Below, in pieces: positions 50,968-59,306 of a stretch of 64,000 bases of DNA. The notes beneath the pieces are model-generated. The model worked only from the letters and a program-made list of their open reading frames with translations. It made no database searches and was not told where the DNA came from. The stretch covers positions 620,001 to 684,000 of the forward strand of contig CBDEGK010000004.1 of assembly GCA_965237855.1 (NCBI GenBank). Reading direction: 5' to 3'. Position 1 is the first letter of the stretch. Each line of letters starts with the position of its first letter. Origin of the DNA: CBDEGK01 sp965237855. Its GTDB lineage: Bacteria > Pseudomonadota > Gammaproteobacteria > Pseudomonadales > Halieaceae. The position numbers were made by a program, and so were the translations under genes.

Positions 50968-52455
50968 TTAGTTTTGCGGTGTAAAAATCTGGTAGCGCTG
51001 CCAGGTAATCCCATCCATAGCGAGTACGGTGGCCTTTCCCTCTGAGCTGATGGTCAGATCCTCTGCCAGAGTGCGGCTGCTGTAGACCCAATCGCTGGGG
51101 AGTGGCACTGAAGCCAGCGACCCGAGCCGGGTGAGATCGACACCGCGGGCCACCTCAAAACTAGCTGTCATCAGCGCATAACGATTGCCGTCCGGATCCA
51201 TCAGCTCGTGCAGCGTCGACCCGTTTGCATAGGTTCTGGAAGTGTCGCGTCTGACTTCTGCCAGCGCCGCCAGTGGATTAACGGACAGCAGTGTGCCGTC
51301 CTCTACCTTGGCAACAAGCTTCCACTCAGCACCGGCTATCTCGGCTATCACATCGAGCTCTTCCGCTATCCCATCAGGTGCTGCTAGATACTCCACCGTG
51401 CCAGAGCTTCCCAGGCCCACACGCGACTCCGACTTCTGCCAGCCTGCGGGTGCTTCCATGGCCTCAAACTGCTGCAGTGTGCATTCCTGGCAAATCCACA
51501 CCCAGCGGGCGAAGGTATTTTCGCCGGTGGGCAGGCGTAACTCAAAGTTGCGACCAAACGCCACCTCGGGATCAGTGGAACGAACCTCAAATCGCAGCAG
51601 CTCGAACTCGAACGGTGTCGGCATTGCTTGTCCATCAAGATCGAGGGCGGTGAAAGCAAAGTCATAGGCAGCGTTGGCGGGCAGTTCAATGGTTCGTGTA
51701 ACAATAAAAAACGATCGCAGAACTTGATCGGTACAGGGAATGGCATTGCACTCGCGATAAAAGCCGTGGGCCGTCGCCACACCATCATCCTTGCGAACAT
51801 CCAGTTGCAGCTGCAGTGCGCCCCTAGGAAAGTACGACTCGGCTGCCAGGGCGATAATCGCCGACTGTGCTGGCAGCGCAGCCCCCGAGTCACCGGCAGC
51901 CTGTAGCAATTTGTCGCCCATGGTCACCCCCAGGCTGTCCTCCGCGAGGGGTGGCGCCGCCGTCCTGAAAAACGTGACGCCGGCAAAGTCCTCACTATCG
52001 CGGGCAGAGGCAAGAATACCGTAGCCAAGATTGAACAGCGGTACCTCCTCAAACCGAAAAGTTGCAGAGACGCGGAATGGGGGAGTCGCGGTAAATTGAG
52101 TTGTCGCTAAAGTCGGACTCGCCATCGAGGCGCTCGGACTGTCACAGTTGACGCTGGGGCCAGACAACACCAGCTGGCCATCGCTTTCGTGTTCATCGGA
52201 AATATCCCCGCAGCTGACGCTATAAACAACCGGCTCGCCCGCAGGCATTCCATCCGGGAACACGCCGTCGTCAAAGTCATCGACAAAAAGCCCATCACTG
52301 TAGTCGTCGACAACGATTGCTTCCTTCACTTCCAAGCCGCCATCAGAGTTATTGGTGCAAGCTGTGAGGAGACACAACAAAACAAGAATGTGACGACATA
52401 GGATGGAGCTACTCGAGCAATCTGGTGGCCAGCTATCCATTCTGAATAAACTCAC
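50968..52455 (-). CDS. Exported lipoprotein of unknown function
   Basis: 495 aa from ATG 52455; ATG 52440 (MDSWPPD) is an alternative. The N-terminus is basic and Ser-rich, then LVLLCLLTACTNN with a lipobox LTAC, so it should be acylated. An acidic Asp-rich stretch (VVDDYSDGLFVDDFDDGVFPDG) follows; then a lectin-like, strand-rich region with FRVSATFRFEEVPLFNLGYG. Several cysteines could form disulfides (SCGDIS, NCDSP, CQECTL). I do not recognise the family. It overlaps the oxyR stop by 23 nt on the same strand, so it is probably in the same transcript; a role in pilus or surface function is suggested only by location. Confidence 0.6.
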   Translation of the reverse strand: MSLFRMDSWPPDCSSSSILCRHILVLLCLLTACTNNSDGGLEVKEAIVVDDYSDGLFVDDFDDGVFPDGMPAGEPVVYSVSCGDISDEHESDGQLVLSGPSVNCDSPSASMASPTLATTQFTATPPFRVSATFRFEEVPLFNLGYGILASARDSEDFAGVTFFRTAAPPLAEDSLGVTMGDKLLQAAGDSGAALPAQSAIIALAAESYFPRGALQLQLDVRKDDGVATAHGFYRECNAIPCTDQVLRSFFIVTRTIELPANAAYDFAFTALDLDGQAMPTPFEFELLRFEVRSTDPEVAFGRNFELRLPTGENTFARWVWICQECTLQQFEAMEAPAGWQKSESRVGLGSSGTVEYLAAPDGIAEELDVIAEIAGAEWKLVAKVEDGTLLSVNPLAALAEVRRDTSRTYANGSTLHELMDPDGNRYALMTASFEVARGVDLTRLGSLASVPLPSDWVYSSRTLAEDLTISSEGKATVLAMDGITWQRYQIFTPQN

Positions 52456-53326
52456 CCAGGGCGCGGAACTCTTCCACCCGCGGCGTCTTCCTGCGCCACA
52501 TCAAACCAATTGATCGGGCCACATCGCTTTCCTTGAAGTGTGTTGTCTGCACATCCGTGCCGGTAAGAATTTTGGCGTCCACTGCCATCTGTGGCAGCAG
52601 GGTAACGCCGATGCCATTGGCCACCATCTGCACAATGGTATTGAGACTGGTGGCCTGGTAGGGAATGTTCACCTCGGAGTCCTTCAGGCTACAGGCTTCC
52701 AGGGCGTGATCCCGCAGGCAGTGGCCATCCTCCAGTAACAATAAATCCTGCGACACCAGGTCATCGGTGCTGAGTTTTTTCTGGCCCGCCAAGGCGTGAC
52801 TCTTGGGGCAGGCAAACAGGAACTCATCATCGAACAAGTGCATGCTGGCAACATTGTCTGCCGGGTAAGGCAAGGCCAATAGCAATACGTCCAGTTCACC
52901 GTGCTGCAGCGCGTGTATCAGGTGGCCACTGAGATCTTCGCGGATGAACAACTGAAATTCCGGGTATTGTTTGCGTAGCCGCTTGAGCAACCCCGGCAGG
53001 ATGAACGGCGCAATGGTAGGAATCACCCCCAGCCGCATTTTGCCGGTAAAGGGTTCCGCCGAGGCCTCACAGAGGGCTTGCAGATCTTCCACCTCCAGCA
53101 GGATGCCCTGCGCCCTTTTCACCACGTCCTGCCCAAGCACCGTGAGTATCACCCGGCGATTGTTGCGTTCCACCAGCGCCACCCCGAGCAGGTCTTCCAA
53201 CTCGATCAGTGCGGCACTGAGGGTAGACTGGGATATATGGCAGGCTTTAGCAGCATTGCCAAAATGGCCATGCTCGGCCACCGCCAGCAGGTATTTCAGT
53301 TGCTTGATTGTCGGTTGTCTTGCCAT
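52433..53326 (-). CDS. oxyR: OxyR-type LysR transcriptional regulator
   Basis: 297 aa. N-terminal winged helix-turn-helix (TIKQLKYLLAVAEHGHFGNAAKACHISQSTLS), C-terminal substrate domain with the OxyR redox site LLEDGHCLRDHALEAC: Cys203 and Cys212 nine residues apart, as Cys199 and Cys208 in E. coli OxyR. Oxidation by H2O2 forms a disulfide and turns on peroxide genes. Divergent rubrerythrin gene starts 148 bp away, and a weak OxyR-type site lies in the space. It likely controls that operon and itself. Confidence 0.9.
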   Translation of the reverse strand: MARQPTIKQLKYLLAVAEHGHFGNAAKACHISQSTLSAALIELEDLLGVALVERNNRRVILTVLGQDVVKRAQGILLEVEDLQALCEASAEPFTGKMRLGVIPTIAPFILPGLLKRLRKQYPEFQLFIREDLSGHLIHALQHGELDVLLLALPYPADNVASMHLFDDEFLFACPKSHALAGQKKLSTDDLVSQDLLLLEDGHCLRDHALEACSLKDSEVNIPYQATSLNTIVQMVANGIGVTLLPQMAVDAKILTGTDVQTTHFKESDVARSIGLMWRRKTPRVEEFRALGEFIQNG

Positions 53327-53372
53327 CGGAAAAAGCGATTGTCCATGATCAAATTTTTAATTATACAGATTC

Positions 53373-53409
53373 TAAATCGAGAGCTATTCTTAGACAAGTA
53401 GCGCAATAT
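53373..53409. promoter_or_regulatory. Candidate OxyR operator (weak)
   Basis: Four tetranucleotides spaced by exactly seven bases (TAAA, CTAT, CAAG, ATAT at 53373, 53384, 53395, 53406) resemble ATAG-N7-CTAT-N7-ATAG-N7-CTAT at 10 of 16 bases. They lie in the oxyR-rubrerythrin intergenic region. Suggestive only. A hairpin CAGGG-TAGCG-CCCTG is at 53413-53427. Confidence 0.3.
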
Positions 53410-53474
53410 CCCCAGGGTAGCGCCCTGCTATTCACATGTGAGAACCATCTGTATTTATAGATAGGAGAGACGTA

Positions 53475-53894
53475 ATGTCCCTGAAAGATAGTCAGACAGA
53501 AGACAACCTGAAAGCAGCGTTTGCCGGAGAGTCCCAGGCCAACCGCCGCTACCTGTATTTCGCCGCCAAAGCCGACGTTGAAGGTTACAACGACGTGGCC
53601 GCGGTATTCCGTTCAACTGCGGAAGGTGAAACAGGCCACGCTCACGGGCACCTGGAATACCTGGAAGAGACTGGCGATCCGGCCACCGGTCTGCCTATCG
53701 GCGGCACCGCTCTCAACCTGGAGGCGGCGATTGCTGGCGAGACCCACGAGTACACCGACATGTACCCGGGTATGGCCAAAACCGCTCGCGATGAAGGTTT
53801 CGACGAGATTGCCGACTGGATGGAAACCCTGGCCAAGGCTGAGCGCAGCCATGCTAACCGTTTCCAGAAAGCCCTGGATATGCTGGACGACTAA
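53475..53894 (+). CDS. Rubrerythrin family protein, ferritin-like domain only
   Basis: 139 aa, good AGGAGA site. It keeps the diiron ligands of the four-helix bundle: GESQANRRY (Glu), EGETGHAHGH (E-x2-H), AGETHEY (Glu) and AKAERSHANRF (E-x2-H). It has no C-terminal rubredoxin domain (no C-x2-C pair), so it is the short, sulerythrin-like form and needs another electron donor. Rubrerythrins reduce H2O2 in the cytosol. A strong terminator follows, but the Fe-S and DUF3501 genes are on the same strand 59 bp downstream. Divergent from oxyR, so peroxide induction is likely. Confidence 0.92.
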   Translation: MSLKDSQTEDNLKAAFAGESQANRRYLYFAAKADVEGYNDVAAVFRSTAEGETGHAHGHLEYLEETGDPATGLPIGGTALNLEAAIAGETHEYTDMYPGMAKTARDEGFDEIADWMETLAKAERSHANRFQKALDMLDD

Positions 53895-53903
53895 AGCCCA
53901 GTC

Positions 53904-53933
53904 GGGTGGGTACAACCCGTGCCCACCCTTTTT
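53904..53933 (+). terminator. Rho-independent terminator or attenuator after rubrerythrin
   Basis: GGGTGGGTAC (53904-53913) pairs with GTGCCCACCC (53919-53928) over 10 bp with one wobble, loop AACCC, then TTTTT. It may reduce read-through into the downstream Fe-S gene. Confidence 0.85.
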
Positions 53934-53953
53934 CACATTGAGAGAATTTATAC

Positions 53954-55291
53954 ATGGCCGTCAGAGAAGGCAGTCTGGAAGCACCCACGCGCCATCCGGT
54001 TGAGTGGAAAACTGAGGAATATTGGGACAAGGATGACCTGAATCGGGAGCTGGAGCGCGTCTTTGACATTTGTCAGGGTTGCCGCCGTTGCGTGAACCTG
54101 TGCAATGCCTTCCCCACGATGTTCGACCTGGTGGATGAGTCTGACACCATGGAAATCGATGGAGTCGACAAGGCCGACTTTATCAAGGTGGTCGACCAGT
54201 GCTACCTGTGCGATCTCTGCTATATGACCAAATGTCCCTATGTGCCGCCCCATGAGTGGAACGTGGATTTCCCCCACCTGATGCTGCGCGCCAAGGCGGT
54301 GAAGTTCAAAGAGGAGGGGGCGAAGCTGCGAGACAGGGTACTGACCAGCACCGATGCTGTGTTCAGCGTGGCGACGATTCCGCTAGTGGACATTACTGTG
54401 AATGCACTCAATGGGAATACAACAGTTCGCAAGGTATTTGAATCAACCCTGGGGATACATCACGCCGCCCCGCTACCCAAATTTTACAGCAAGACCCTGC
54501 GCAAGCGGGTGGCGCCCCTGATAAAAGCGATACTGCCGATTGAGCCGAAGCCAGCGGGGAATACCACCGGCAAAATAGCTCTGTATGCCACCTGCTACGG
54601 CAACTACAACAGCCCGGAAATTGGCGAGGACTTCGTCAAGGTGTTCCAGCACAACGGCATCCACATCGATATCGTGCCAAAAGAGAAGTGCTGCGGCATG
54701 CCCAAGTTGGAACTGGGTGACCTGGACAGGGTGGAAGAACTGAAGAATGCCAACATTCCGGTGCTGGCCAAGCTGGTGGACGAGGGCTATGACCTGGTGG
54801 CACCGATTCCCTCCTGTGTGCTGATGTACAAGCAGGAATTGCCGCTGTTGTTTCCCGATGATGCCGATGTGCAGAAAGTGAAGAAGGCCTTTTACGACCC
54901 CTTTGAATACCTGTGGCTGCGGCATAGGGCTGGCGAGCTCAAGACCGAGTTTCCAGAGGCTATGGGCGATATCGCCTACCAGGTGGCCTGCCATCAGCGG
55001 GTGCAGAATATCGGCTTAAAAACCCGCGACGTACTGAACCTGGTGCCAAATACGGAAGTCACTGCCCAGGAACGCTGCTCCGGCCACGATGGTACCTACG
55101 CGGTGAAGAAGGAGACCCACGACAAATCGGTCAAGATCGCGCGCCCAGTGGTGCGCAAGGTCGACCAGCAGGAGCCGGATTATTTCATGAGCGACTGCCC
55201 CATGGCCGGCAACCAGATTGCCAGCCTGTCGGAAAAAATCGACAAGGCGGAACACCCCATGACGCTGTTGCGCATGGCCTATGGATTGTAA
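53954..55291 (+). CDS. Heterodisulfide-reductase-related iron-sulfur protein (GlpC/CCG type)
   Basis: 445 aa. Two [4Fe-4S] motifs: ICQGCRRCVNLC (Cys40, 43, 46, 50) and DQCYLCDLCYMTKC (Cys83, 86, 89, 94; last spacing is x4). The C-terminal half has two CCG-like cysteine clusters, the first around YATCYGNYNSP and KEKCCGMPKLE and the second ending QERCSGHDGTY. Related to the Fe-S subunits of GlpC and heterodisulfide reductase. Such genes recur between rubrerythrin and DUF3501 genes and are proposed to donate electrons to rubrerythrin. Soluble; no TM helix. Confidence 0.88.
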   Translation: MAVREGSLEAPTRHPVEWKTEEYWDKDDLNRELERVFDICQGCRRCVNLCNAFPTMFDLVDESDTMEIDGVDKADFIKVVDQCYLCDLCYMTKCPYVPPHEWNVDFPHLMLRAKAVKFKEEGAKLRDRVLTSTDAVFSVATIPLVDITVNALNGNTTVRKVFESTLGIHHAAPLPKFYSKTLRKRVAPLIKAILPIEPKPAGNTTGKIALYATCYGNYNSPEIGEDFVKVFQHNGIHIDIVPKEKCCGMPKLELGDLDRVEELKNANIPVLAKLVDEGYDLVAPIPSCVLMYKQELPLLFPDDADVQKVKKAFYDPFEYLWLRHRAGELKTEFPEAMGDIAYQVACHQRVQNIGLKTRDVLNLVPNTEVTAQERCSGHDGTYAVKKETHDKSVKIARPVVRKVDQQEPDYFMSDCPMAGNQIASLSEKIDKAEHPMTLLRMAYGL

Positions 55292-55306
55292 GAGGTAAGA
55301 AACCGT

Positions 55307-55906
55307 ATGAGCCCGTTATCACGAGCCGACCTGTGGTCGCTGGAAGAATATGCCGAGCAACGTCCGGCCTTTCGCACCCAGGTGATGGAGCACAAGAAGT
55401 CCCGTCAATTGCCACTGGGCGACAACGCGCGACTGTATTTCGAAGATGCCCTCACCATTAAGTACCAGGTTCAGGAAATGCTGCGCATCGAAAAGGTATT
55501 TGAAGCGGCGGGCATCAACGAAGAACTGGAGACCTACAACCCACTGATTCCGGACGGTCACAACTGGAAGGCCACCTTTATGATCGAGTTTGACAATCCC
55601 GAGGAGCGGGCCGGTCAATTGGCGCGCATGATCGGCATTGAGGAAAAGATCTGGCTACAGGTGAACGGCTGCGAAAAAGTCTATCCCATTGCCGATGAAG
55701 ACCTGGCGCGAGACAACGAGCACAAAACTTCGGCCGTACACTTTCTGCGCTTTGAGTTGAGCCCAAACATGATTGCCGCCGCCCGGGGTGGCGAACCGAT
55801 TCTGGCGGGTGTTGAGCATCCCGCCTATGAGATCGCGGGCTTTGAATTAGCCGCTAATATCAGGGATTCACTGACCGCCGATCTGTCCGAGGTAGCGCTT
55901 AACTAG
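55307..55906 (+). CDS. DUF3501 family protein
   Basis: 199 aa, 15 bp after the Fe-S gene. Conserved blocks: YFEDALTIKYQVQEMLRIEK, LIPDGHNWKATFMIE and LRFELSP near the end. Function unknown, but DUF3501 nearly always follows a rubrerythrin and a CCG-type Fe-S protein, so a shared part in peroxide reduction or its assembly is likely. Cytosolic. A long inverted repeat begins 14 bp after its stop. Confidence 0.88.
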   Translation: MSPLSRADLWSLEEYAEQRPAFRTQVMEHKKSRQLPLGDNARLYFEDALTIKYQVQEMLRIEKVFEAAGINEELETYNPLIPDGHNWKATFMIEFDNPEERAGQLARMIGIEEKIWLQVNGCEKVYPIADEDLARDNEHKTSAVHFLRFELSPNMIAAARGGEPILAGVEHPAYEIAGFELAANIRDSLTADLSEVALN

Positions 55907-55919
55907 TTAGGGGTCGGCG

Positions 55920-56010
55920 GATTTCAAGGGGTCAGACTCCTTGAAAGTGGGTGAGCAGTTCATGCATAGTTTTATCTCAGATATTTCAAGGAGTCTGACC
56001 CCTTGAAATC
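55920..56010. repeat. GGGGTCAGA-type inverted repeat element b
   Basis: 27-bp arms (55920-55946 and 55984-56010) are perfectly complementary and a 37-bp spacer separates them. Each arm has its own smaller TTTCAAGG...CCTTGAAA dyad around GGGGTCAGACT. It lies between the DUF3501 stop and the stop of the convergent sulfotransferase, where it could act as a bidirectional terminator. Nearly the same sequence as element c. Confidence 0.92.
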
Positions 56011-56014
56011 TTGC

Positions 56015-57172
56015 TCATACCCCCTCTTCCACCGGGATAGAGAATGCCCGGCGATAGTCACTGAATTGGTCTTCCACCAACTCCCGGCTTAAACCAAATT
56101 GTGCCAGGGTATAGGCATGCTCACCGCGATTACCCTGCGGATTGGCCTCTATCCAATCCACCAGCGCTGACCTCACCGCCGCATCCATGGGCTGATCGAT
56201 AAAGTCGTACGCACGCCTTACCTGCTGTAATGGCTCTGCGAGAAGCTGGTAATAATCGATATGCAAAATACGCTCGGCGTTGATCTCAGCATACGCCAGC
56301 AGGGCATCGACATGAGTTTTCACAAACTCCAGCATCTGCTGTCCAACCGACTGCGGATCCACCCCCTCACTGCGCCCACCACGGAACTGCACGGTCAGGT
56401 CACACAGCGAGGCCAGGCACACCACCGGGTCGCGATGAGTCATGACAAACCGCGCCTGCGGGTGCACCGTCACAATGTCATTCATCGCCAGCAGGTGATT
56501 GGGATACTTCAGCACCCAGCGCTGCTGCCCACGTCGCCATTGCAACAACTGCAGTTGTCGCCGGTGGTATTCATAACTGCCCAGAAAATCGCCCTGCTCT
56601 TTCATATACGACCAATAGCCCGGCACATTCAGGTAATTGAAGAATCCCACCTGGTTAAAATCATTGCTGAGCAGCGCCGTGCACTCATCCGGGCCCTCGA
56701 CATCTATCAGGTGAATGGCATCAAAGTCCGGTACGCTCTCCTGCCACACTCTCAACATTTGCTGGCGAGTGGCGTCTATGCGGGCGGGAATTGAATCGAT
56801 ATCAAAGCCTGGCGGCGGGCAGGGGCTCTGAGTTTCCCAGGTCCGCAATAACTGCAGGCGCGGATCGCAATCAAACAAGTGCAATAGATAGGTGGTGCCA
56901 GAACGCGGCAATCCCGTCGCAAACACGGGCGACTGAATTTCTTCATCAAGAATCTCAGGATACCGGGTCAGCCAATCTTGTATTTCCAGGCGGTTACAGA
57001 GGAAACGAACCAGTTCCCGTTGGGTCTGCTGCCAACCCTGTTCGGAAAAACCCCCGTCTTGCAGCAGCGACTCTACCAATGCCACCAGGTGTGGACGGAA
57101 GCTCGCCGGGCCAAAATCAGAGAGGCCGCTACGCTCTCGCGCCGCGGCCTCCAGGGATTCAACTGAAATCAA
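56015..57172 (-). CDS. Sulfotransferase family protein (second copy)
   Basis: 385 aa. PAPS loop GLPRSGTT at 87-94, then the 3'-phosphate site VMTHRDPVVCLASLCDL and a late YKHAYD-type region with RGEHAYTLAQFGLS. N-terminal ARERSGLSDFGPASFR is common to the family. The start is read as TTG at 57172, inside the arm of inverted repeat element c, because no ATG is available and the conserved N-terminus begins here; AAGAGG is 9 nt upstream, also within the repeat. Last gene of a catabolic operon, 82 bp after the epimerase-like gene. Confidence 0.85.
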   Translation of the reverse strand: MISVESLEAAARERSGLSDFGPASFRPHLVALVESLLQDGGFSEQGWQQTQRELVRFLCNRLEIQDWLTRYPEILDEEIQSPVFATGLPRSGTTYLLHLFDCDPRLQLLRTWETQSPCPPPGFDIDSIPARIDATRQQMLRVWQESVPDFDAIHLIDVEGPDECTALLSNDFNQVGFFNYLNVPGYWSYMKEQGDFLGSYEYHRRQLQLLQWRRGQQRWVLKYPNHLLAMNDIVTVHPQARFVMTHRDPVVCLASLCDLTVQFRGGRSEGVDPQSVGQQMLEFVKTHVDALLAYAEINAERILHIDYYQLLAEPLQQVRRAYDFIDQPMDAAVRSALVDWIEANPQGNRGEHAYTLAQFGLSRELVEDQFSDYRRAFSIPVEEGV

Positions 57173-57254
57173 GGGGTCAGACCTCTTGAAAATTCCGGTC
57201 TCAAATACTTGAGTGCGTTATTCCAATATTTCAAGAGGTCTGACCCCTTGATTT
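57166..57254. repeat. GGGGTCAGA-type inverted repeat element c
   Basis: 26-bp arms (57166-57191 and 57229-57254) match perfectly across a 37-bp spacer. The inner GGGGTCAGACCTCTTGAA core differs from element b at two positions. It occupies the whole gap between the epimerase-like and sulfotransferase genes, providing the latter's TTG start and ribosome-binding region. Confidence 0.92.
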
Positions 57255-58172
57255 TTAGTTGAGGAGCGCCGGATAGCGCACTTCCAACGCGCGCTTGATG
57301 CCATCTTTCCAGTTCACCTTGCAGGGTCCGGCCATTTCCTTGCGACGGGTATTATCAAGCACGGTCATCTGCCAGGTGGCCATGGGCTGGGTCTCGATGG
57401 TGGGGGTTAACCCGGTCAGCGAGGCGATGTACTCCAGCATATCTTCCATCGCCACGGCTTCATCACCACCCAGGTTAACAATCGGCGCCGGCACGGCCGC
57501 ATTCAGCAACAAACCCTGGACTTGTTCGACGATGTCATCCTCGTGAATAGGCGAGCAGTAGCTCTTGCCCGCTTCCGCCTGGTGATAGGGAATGCCGTGC
57601 TTCATAAACTCAACCAGCGCCAGCGGAGCCCCACCGTGGCCCTTGGTGCCGTAGGCCACATCCAGGCGGGCAATAATGGTCGGCAGATTCAACGCCCGCG
57701 CCTGGAAACGCACCACCGCCTCGGTGGACTGCTTGCTCATGGCGTAGTGAGGTGAGTATGAGGCAAAGCCACCCAGCTGGGCGTCTTCGCTCACCACTTC
57801 GACCGGGTCTTCAGTCAGCCCATAGACCGACGAAGACGACATATGGAAGAAGGCCTTCACGTCTTTGTAGCGCTGCATCAGGAAGCCCGTGCCCTCGGCA
57901 TTCTGGCTCATGCCATCTTCCGGGGTCTTGGGGTCGGTATTGCAACCACAGTGAATCACATAATCGACATCCGGCAGGTGCGAAAGATCAGCTTCGCCGA
58001 TGGAGAAGAAAACGGTATTGATGCCCTGCGCCTCAAGCTCTTCTTTGGCCGTGGCATCAGAGAAGCGGGCCGCCGCCCACACTTCATTATTGTTGGCGTT
58101 CAACTGCTCTGCGATGGGTCGTGCCACCTGCCCGGTCGCCCCGGTTACCAGTATTTTTAGTCCTTCCAACAT
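57255..58172 (-). CDS. NAD(P)-dependent epimerase/dehydratase family protein (extended SDR)
   Basis: 305 aa. Rossmann motif ILVTGATGQVARPIAEQL, then SSSSVYG with the active-site Ser/Thr and Tyr-x3-Lys as YAMSK. Later NLGGDEAV and the LDNTRRKEMAGP block fit the substrate-binding half of the WcaG/GalE-type group. It probably oxidises or reduces a hydroxyl on a small molecule. It is 11 bp from the DUF1214 gene, so it is in the amidohydrolase, DUF1214, SDR, sulfotransferase operon. The stop falls 1 bp outside element c. Confidence 0.88.
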   Translation of the reverse strand: MLEGLKILVTGATGQVARPIAEQLNANNNEVWAAARFSDATAKEELEAQGINTVFFSIGEADLSHLPDVDYVIHCGCNTDPKTPEDGMSQNAEGTGFLMQRYKDVKAFFHMSSSSVYGLTEDPVEVVSEDAQLGGFASYSPHYAMSKQSTEAVVRFQARALNLPTIIARLDVAYGTKGHGGAPLALVEFMKHGIPYHQAEAGKSYCSPIHEDDIVEQVQGLLLNAAVPAPIVNLGGDEAVAMEDMLEYIASLTGLTPTIETQPMATWQMTVLDNTRRKEMAGPCKVNWKDGIKRALEVRYPALLN

Positions 58173-58183
58173 GTTGCCACCTC

Positions 58184-59290
58184 TTATAAATCGCTGAATT
58201 TCACTACTCTGGCGTTAATTGGCGGATGCTCATCGGCGCCAATCCAACGCCAGCACATGGTACCGATATCATGGCCCGCGGTTTCCACCCAGTTGGGTGA
58301 ATTCGGCTGCTGGTGGGCAACAATAATTTTTACGCTGCCATCATCTTCATAATGCGCCGTGTGCTTGTTGAAGTGAATATTGTGGTAACGGTAATCCAGC
58401 GATTCCATCCACCAGTTCTGCAAGACAAAGTTCCAGGTCTGGCACTCGGGAATCGTTTTGGCCTCCACCACCAGGGCCTCGTCATCCGCCAGTTCCCAGA
58501 TGCTGTGGAAATAGTAGATATTGGGATCACCGCCAATCGCCTGGCAAAAGCCCTGGTCCGCCGCTGCCACCTCGTTGATGGTGGGAATAAAGCCCTCGAT
58601 CCAGCCTTCGAACAGGCCGGTGGTGTTTTTCAGGAACTCCACCGAGCGCCGCAGAGCAGTATCGACCTTTTCAGGGCTCAGCGGTGTAGGCCGTGCCCCC
58701 CCCGCGCCAATGCGTTCAATCTTCAGCTCTGCCGGTATCTCGTTCACCCGGTCCTGGAAGGTTTGCCGCACATTAATGGAGTTGGTGTTGGGCCCCAGGC
58801 GCAACCAGTTCCCCGGCTGCTGACGCTGGCTCAGGATCAGCTCAATGGTGCCATCCTCACCTATTTCCATTTCGCGGGCATCAATAAAACCATCCGTCTC
58901 CATACCCCCGCCCGTGCTGTACTGGTTGTTGACCGCACCAATGCCGAGATAATCCACCGTATTGCGTTGACCGTAGATACGGTAGTCGTACTGGGGATCC
59001 ACCGGGCAATTCTCATAGCGGTTATCGGGGTTGTCCGCCCCCATTTTGATGTACTCATGCACGGGGCAACGCAGGTTGGGAAATTCGGGATCGCCAAATT
59101 CCATAAAGCTGTCGAGCCCGGCTTTGAGCATGCGCGCCAGGTAGCGATAACCCTGGGCACGATCAAAGGGATTTTGCGGCGCCTTCTCACTGTCCAGCAA
59201 GGCGCCCGCTTCTTTCAGGCTATCGCAAAAATCGGCCCAGGCGCTGCCGTCCATCATGCGCTGTTCGGCGGGGGTGTATTCAGTGCTCAT
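58184..59290 (-). CDS. DUF1214 domain protein (second copy)
   Basis: 368 aa. DUF1214 core with WNFVLQNWWMESLDYRYHN, VKIIVAHQQPNSPNWVETAG and the late TMCWRWIGADEHPP. The N-terminal half contains DYRIYGQRNTVDYLGIG and FIDAREMEIGEDGTIELIL, the same two-half plan as 43650-44768. Length and arrangement are alike but sequences clearly diverged. Cytosolic, unknown role; 16 bp after the amidohydrolase stop, so it probably acts in the same pathway. Confidence 0.86.
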   Translation of the reverse strand: MSTEYTPAEQRMMDGSAWADFCDSLKEAGALLDSEKAPQNPFDRAQGYRYLARMLKAGLDSFMEFGDPEFPNLRCPVHEYIKMGADNPDNRYENCPVDPQYDYRIYGQRNTVDYLGIGAVNNQYSTGGGMETDGFIDAREMEIGEDGTIELILSQRQQPGNWLRLGPNTNSINVRQTFQDRVNEIPAELKIERIGAGGARPTPLSPEKVDTALRRSVEFLKNTTGLFEGWIEGFIPTINEVAAADQGFCQAIGGDPNIYYFHSIWELADDEALVVEAKTIPECQTWNFVLQNWWMESLDYRYHNIHFNKHTAHYEDDGSVKIIVAHQQPNSPNWVETAGHDIGTMCWRWIGADEHPPINARVVKFSDL

Positions 59291-59306
59291 AATTCAGCTC
59301 CACAAT

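Noticed and set aside
2061..57254. CRISPR array made of the various short repeats
   Set aside because: Repeats are adjacent or inverted, without regular unique spacers or cas genes.
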